Both the position numbers and the translations under genes were made by a program. DNA of 7,922 nucleotides. Origin: Chloroflexota bacterium (lineage in GTDB: Bacteria; Chloroflexota; Ktedonobacteria; Ktedonobacterales; Ktedonobacteraceae). The DNA lies in NCBI GenBank assembly GCA_005881495.1, contig VBHI01000099.1, positions 1-7,922 of the forward strand. Reading direction: 5' to 3'. The notes beneath the pieces are model-generated. The model saw only the letters and a program-made list of their open reading frames with translations. It ran no database searches and was not told where the DNA came from. The stretch's first letter is position 1, and each line of letters opens with the position of its first letter. Of this stretch, positions 5,811-7,922 are shown one piece after another.

Positions 5811-6908
5811 CTACTTCTTCACAGAATAATATACTTGTTCGTATGCATCGAGCATATCCTGCAAGGAAAAATGGGCTTCAACATGTGCCCGGCAATGGGT
5901 GCGTGGAATATCAAAGAGATCATCGACCAGTGCGGCGGCATGCGCGCGTTCACCCGGCTCAACCAGAAAGCCGGTTTCCCCGTGACGAATAACCTCTGCT
6001 GCCGCGCCCCGGCGGAAGGCGATCACCGGCGTACCGGTCGCCATAGCCTCGACCGCGGTCAAACCAAAGGGCTCATCCCACTCGATTGGGAAAAGCAGGC
6101 CAAGCGATTGACCCATTATTTTCCATAAAGCCAGCCGTTCAAGCTGTCCGAGGTAGGTTACGCGCCCTCCCGCTCGCCGCAGTTTCGGCAAAACACGCTG
6201 CTCATAATAGCGGCGGTCATAGATACCACCGGCGATCAAGAGACGATAGCCCGCCATCTCGGCAATGTCGATAGCGGCTTCAACCCCCTTCTCCGGGGCT
6301 ATGCGCCCGGCGAAGAGGAGAGGTGCCTCCACAGGCGTTTTGGCTATGAAGGGGATAGCATCCAGGTCAAGCCCGTTGTAGATCACGTGATCAATGGGAG
6401 TGTAGCTGGCATAGGTTTCGGCGCAGGCATAGGATACTGTTATCAATGTAAGAGGGTGGTCCTGCTGGTGCAATACTTGCAGGGCAGCATTAATTTCTGG
6501 CGCTATCGCCGGAAGATGCAAAGTGTGAATGACAGGGATATCGCGTATCAAGGTACTACAGGCAAAGGCAGGCCAATCGAAGGCGTGTACATGGACCAGG
6601 TCAAACTCTGCGCTGCGCCGTTGCAACCTAAGAAAAAGATCGAGAAAGAGATTGGCCTGGGCAAAGAAGCCCTCGTCGACGCTGCGTTCCTGCAATGGCT
6701 GAGAGAAGTCGGCCGGCAGGACAGTATCTGGAACGTTTATCGGTTCAATCGAGATACCAGGAACGAAAGAGTCATCCCTGGCGAAAAGCGTCACCGTATG
6801 ACCGCGCTGTATTAACCCTTGTGCCATGTCAGCGAGGAGTGCCTGCGCGCCTCCAAGGTAAGGCTGGGCAATGGCAGTAACCAGTGGAGCGACTAATGCA
6901 ACTCTCAT
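5811..6908 (-). CDS. GT4 family glycosyltransferase (candidate pterin glycosyltransferase)
   Basis: The 365-residue protein is a retaining GT-B glycosyltransferase of family 4, transferring a sugar from a nucleotide donor. The N-terminal domain opens MRVALVAPLV with the LGGAQ glycine loop (18-22) and has DLVHVHAFDW (103-112). The C-terminal donor domain has LLFAGRIAPEKG (197-208) and the EX7E motif Glu279/Glu287 in WDEPFGLTAVEAMATGTPVI, followed by TGFLVEPGE (312-320). There are no membrane segments. Its ATG overlaps the TGA of the preceding pterin synthase gene (ATGA, 6905-6908), and GAGGGGG lies three bases upstream inside that gene, so the two are translationally coupled. GT4 enzymes act on many acceptors. 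The coupling makes a pterin acceptor plausible, as for the cyanobacterial UDP-glucose:tetrahydrobiopterin glucosyltransferase, but this is inference. A role in glycolipid or polysaccharide synthesis is the alternative. It ends 42 bp from the convergent glnA stop with no clear terminator between. Confidence 0.9.
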   Translation of the reverse strand: MRVALVAPLVTAIAQPYLGGAQALLADMAQGLIQRGHTVTLFARDDSFVPGISIEPINVPDTVLPADFSQPLQERSVDEGFFAQANLFLDLFLRLQRRSAEFDLVHVHAFDWPAFACSTLIRDIPVIHTLHLPAIAPEINAALQVLHQQDHPLTLITVSYACAETYASYTPIDHVIYNGLDLDAIPFIAKTPVEAPLLFAGRIAPEKGVEAAIDIAEMAGYRLLIAGGIYDRRYYEQRVLPKLRRAGGRVTYLGQLERLALWKIMGQSLGLLFPIEWDEPFGLTAVEAMATGTPVIAFRRGAAAEVIRHGETGFLVEPGERAHAAALVDDLFDIPRTHCRAHVEAHFSLQDMLDAYEQVYYSVKK

Positions 6909-7315
6909 AAACCCCCTCGATAGCTCGCAATGTTATTGTCGGTTTCATACAGCTTCACTTCATACAAGAGTCCCTGAGGCAGAGCGCCTTCCAGGCGTTC
7001 CCAGAACTTTATGACCAGCATCTCAGTTGTGGGGATACTGCCCTCAAGCCAGGGCACATCATAGTTCAGGTGTTTGTGATCAACCCAGTCGATTACGTGT
7101 TCGTTGATAACCTGTTTGAGGTCTGTCAGGTTTAAGACCATACCAGTACGTGGTTCAGGGTTGCCACGCACAGTGACATCGAGTATGTAGTTATGGCCAT
7201 GTCCGTTTGGATTGGCACACTTATCATAGAGGACGATATTTTCCTCTTCAGTCAGGTGATTGCTCCATAAGCGATGTGCTGCGCTAAATGTGGTGCGACG
7301 TGTCAGGTAGACCAT
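6905..7315 (-). CDS. queD: 6-pyruvoyl-tetrahydropterin synthase / 6-carboxytetrahydropterin synthase (QueD family)
   Basis: The family converts 7,8-dihydroneopterin triphosphate to 6-pyruvoyl-tetrahydropterin (biopterin route) or 6-carboxytetrahydropterin (queuosine route). The 136-residue product has the usual length. Zinc ligands are His14 (FSAAHRL), His39 and His41 (NGHGHNY). The catalytic Cys33 stands in DKCANPNGHGHNY, the Asp79-His80 pair in VDHKHLN, PTTE at 95-98, and the pterin-anchoring Glu124 in LYETDN. The CANPNGHGHNY form resembles the animal-type synthase as much as QueD. The folate-type PTPS-III is unlikely because the Cys is present. GAGGAT (7322-7327) lies six bases before the ATG. 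It is the middle gene of a minus-strand operon, 59 bp after an SDR gene and overlapping a glycosyltransferase by four bases. No queC, queE or folE is in the window, so the pathway cannot be fixed from here; the QueD symbol marks the family only. Confidence 0.88.
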   Translation of the reverse strand: MVYLTRRTTFSAAHRLWSNHLTEEENIVLYDKCANPNGHGHNYILDVTVRGNPEPRTGMVLNLTDLKQVINEHVIDWVDHKHLNYDVPWLEGSIPTTEMLVIKFWERLEGALPQGLLYEVKLYETDNNIASYRGGL

Positions 7316-7374
7316 GCTTGTATCCTCTATATCTCCGCACCGCTGTTTTCGTAAACGGTATGGGAAATGAACGG

Positions 7375-7922
7375 TTATCTATTACTGAATATTTCGATGT
7401 TGCTCCCGCTGAGCATCCGTCCTGAATCGCCGGCCAGGAAGAGCAGAATCTCCGCCATGTCATCAGGAGTCATGCCTGCTTTAAGATGTGGCGCGGCCTG
7501 CTGCAGCATTTCAGTCTCCACAGCGCCGGGACTCACGGCGCAGACGCGAATATTATAGGGTTGCCCCTCTACCGCGAGAATCTCGGTCAGACCTGCCACC
7601 CCCGCTTTTGAGACATTATAGGCGCTCAGCCCGGGAAACTTCTCCACTCCTTTCACGCCTGAAAGCGAGGAAAGGTTGATAATCACTCCTCGCTGCTGTG
7701 CCGCCATCATCTGAAATGCCATCAGGCAACATAAAAAGGTACCGCGCAGGTTGACCCCGATAACGGCATCCCATGTCGCCACATCCATTTCAACAAATGG
7801 TCGTATCGCGACTATTCCCGCGCAGTTGACAAGAATATCCACGCGGCCATACGTCTGCGAGACCTGCTGGAAGAGGGCAGCCACATCCTCCTCACGAGAA
7901 ACATCTCCCACAGCAGTGAGGG
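7375..7922 (-). CDS. Short-chain dehydrogenase/reductase, N-terminus beyond the window
   Basis: The reading frame stays open to the window edge, so the true start and the TGxxxGIG cofactor loop are outside. The visible 182 or so residues cover most of a classical SDR Rossmann domain: GDVSREEDV (the acidic turn before helix C), VDILVNCAGI (the NNAG-type motif), VNLRGTF with the catalytic Asn, VIINLSSLSG with the catalytic Ser, the YNVSKAG active site (Tyr and Lys), and VCAVSPGAVETEM after it. The C-terminal tail, SGSNIEIFSNR, is FabG-like in place. These enzymes reduce or oxidise carbonyl/hydroxyl groups with NAD(P)H; sepiapterin reductase, which finishes biopterin synthesis after PTPS, is a member. 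Being 59 bp upstream of the pterin synthase gene on the same strand it is probably co-transcribed. A general 3-ketoacyl or sugar reductase is an equally valid reading of the sequence alone. The operon promoter is not in the window. Confidence 0.88.
   Translation of the reverse strand, partial: LTAVGDVSREEDVAALFQQVSQTYGRVDILVNCAGIVAIRPFVEMDVATWDAVIGVNLRGTFLCCLMAFQMMAAQQRGVIINLSSLSGVKGVEKFPGLSAYNVSKAGVAGLTEILAVEGQPYNIRVCAVSPGAVETEMLQQAAPHLKAGMTPDDMAEILLFLAGDSGRMLSGSNIEIFSNR

Overview
The window looks like chromosomal DNA of a free-living bacterium with moderate GC content. The best guess is a Ktedonobacteria-like member of the Chloroflexota. That guess is inference. It rests on many short intergenic repeats built around GTAGGGG (GTAGGGGCCGATTTATCG, GTAGGGGCGCAATGA), on CCCTGAGC-type repeats, and on a transposase remnant of a type I associate with that group. 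No rRNA, tRNA or CRISPR array was recognised.

Layout: 1-226 holds repeats with a strong hairpin and then a promoter. 227-1504 (+) is a complete M16 (insulinase/pitrilysin-type) peptidase homologue whose zinc motif reads HLFEY instead of HxxEH. 1505-1925 is a repeat mosaic with no gene. 1926-2465 (+) is the N-terminal part of a DDE transposase that has lost its C-terminal half. 2517-3438 (+) is a PhzF-family isomerase gene split by one frameshift. 3439-4304 is a long non-coding stretch with a palindrome, a 120-bp inverted-repeat element, a second copy of the hairpin element seen at the left end, and the promoter of the next gene. 4368-5768 (+) is a type I glutamine synthetase with its active site intact and Phe at the usual adenylylation Tyr.

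Convergent to it is a minus-strand operon reading from the right edge: an SDR oxidoreductase (7922-7375, its N-terminus outside the window), a 6-pyruvoyl/6-carboxy-tetrahydropterin synthase (7315-6905) and a GT4 glycosyltransferase (6908-5811). The last two overlap by ATGA. PTPS, SDR and glycosyltransferase are the three enzyme types needed, after GTP cyclohydrolase, to make a glycosylated tetrahydropterin such as those known from cyanobacteria and green sulfur bacteria. This is the most interesting functional hypothesis in the window and it is inference from gene order.

The second point of interest is the hairpin element family (87-142 and 3897-3984). The 5' flank and loop are conserved between the copies, while the stems differ in sequence and length yet stay perfectly paired. 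Extra copies of each stem arm lie next to each element.
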